Positions 37,582 to 37,657 of a stretch of 37,657 bases of DNA are shown piece by piece. The notes beneath the pieces are model-generated. The model searched no databases, had not been told where the DNA came from, and was given only the letters and a program-made list of their open reading frames with translations. The stretch is from an uncultured Bacteroidales bacterium (lineage in GTDB: Bacteria; Bacteroidota; Bacteroidia; Bacteroidales; UBA932): NCBI GenBank assembly GCA_944325495.1, contig CALVAD010000016.1:1-37657 (forward strand), given 5' to 3'. A program made the translations under genes and the position numbers. The first letter of the stretch is position 1. Each line of letters opens with the position of its first letter.

Positions 37582-37657
37582 ATGAAATCCCTCAAGGAAC
37601 TCTACAAGATAGGCCGCGGGCCGTCCAGCAGCCATACGATGGGCCCATACAAGGCGG
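37582..37657 (+). CDS. sdaA: L-serine ammonia-lyase (serine dehydratase), N-terminal fragment
   Basis: The ATG at 37582 opens a frame that runs off the window: MKSLKELYKIGRGPSSSHTM followed by GPYKA. The GPSSSHTMGP motif is the hallmark of iron-sulfur L-serine dehydratases, which deaminate serine to pyruvate. Only 25 residues are visible. A -7 promoter element lies just upstream, so the gene is probably expressed independently of the disrupted region before it. Confidence 0.9.
   Translation, partial: MKSLKELYKIGRGPSSSHTMGPYKA

Overview
This window looks like chromosomal DNA from a GC-rich member of the Bacteroidales. Three things support this. Many genes carry the Bacteroidetes sigma-ABfr-type promoter (TTG, about 20 bases, TAnnTTTG), and Shine-Dalgarno sequences are scarce. 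The protein families are typical of the order: a PG_1098-like THUMP methyltransferase, a 7TM-HD phosphodiesterase, an Na/Pi transporter with a PhoU tail, and single-chain serine dehydratase. Many small outer-membrane barrels and lipoproteins are also present. A possible sulfonolipid or sphingolipid gene pair would fit a Rikenellaceae- or Odoribacteraceae-like lineage, but that is inference.

Layout. Bases 1-582 hold the tail of an unidentified gene and an unusual structured, repeat-rich gap. Bases 583-3580 are guaB-guaA (GMP synthesis). A HAD hydrolase (minus strand) and a long-chain acyl-CoA synthetase follow, divergently arranged, then a small outer-membrane protein and lipoprotein pair, htpG, and another outer-membrane barrel. 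Bases 10457-14220 hold an Na/Pi transporter divergent from an OmpR/PhoB-type response regulator and histidine kinase. Bases 14354-20246 run in one direction: a 46-residue rubredoxin, rfbA-rfbC-rfbD (dTDP-rhamnose), a CapD/PglF-type dehydratase and a GDP-mannose pyrophosphorylase. A convergent phosphohexomutase follows, completing a sugar-nucleotide hub that lacks rfbB. Then come a THUMP-like methyltransferase, nth and ftsE (minus strand), a 991-residue TPR protein with an overlapping outer-membrane barrel, and the run gyrB, alpha-oxoamine synthase, SDR reductase, 7TM-HD c-di-AMP phosphodiesterase and trigger factor. The last kilobase is disturbed. It holds a long hairpin, a short direct repeat, a histidine kinase without its N-terminal part abutting an N-terminally truncated F5/8C domain, and the start of sdaA.

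The most interesting items are these: (1) the alpha-oxoamine synthase and SDR pair, a candidate lipid-base (sulfonolipid or sphingolipid) module; (2) a trigger factor that appears to lack its PPIase domain; (3) long hairpins sharing the same TTTTCCC loop at both ends of the window, one of them beside a tandem 77-bp repeat; (4) the head-to-head remnant junction at about 37,065; and (5) repeated GTTAAAAT half-sites between the phosphate transporter and its neighbouring two-component system. No CRISPR array, tRNA, rRNA, transposase or phage gene was seen.
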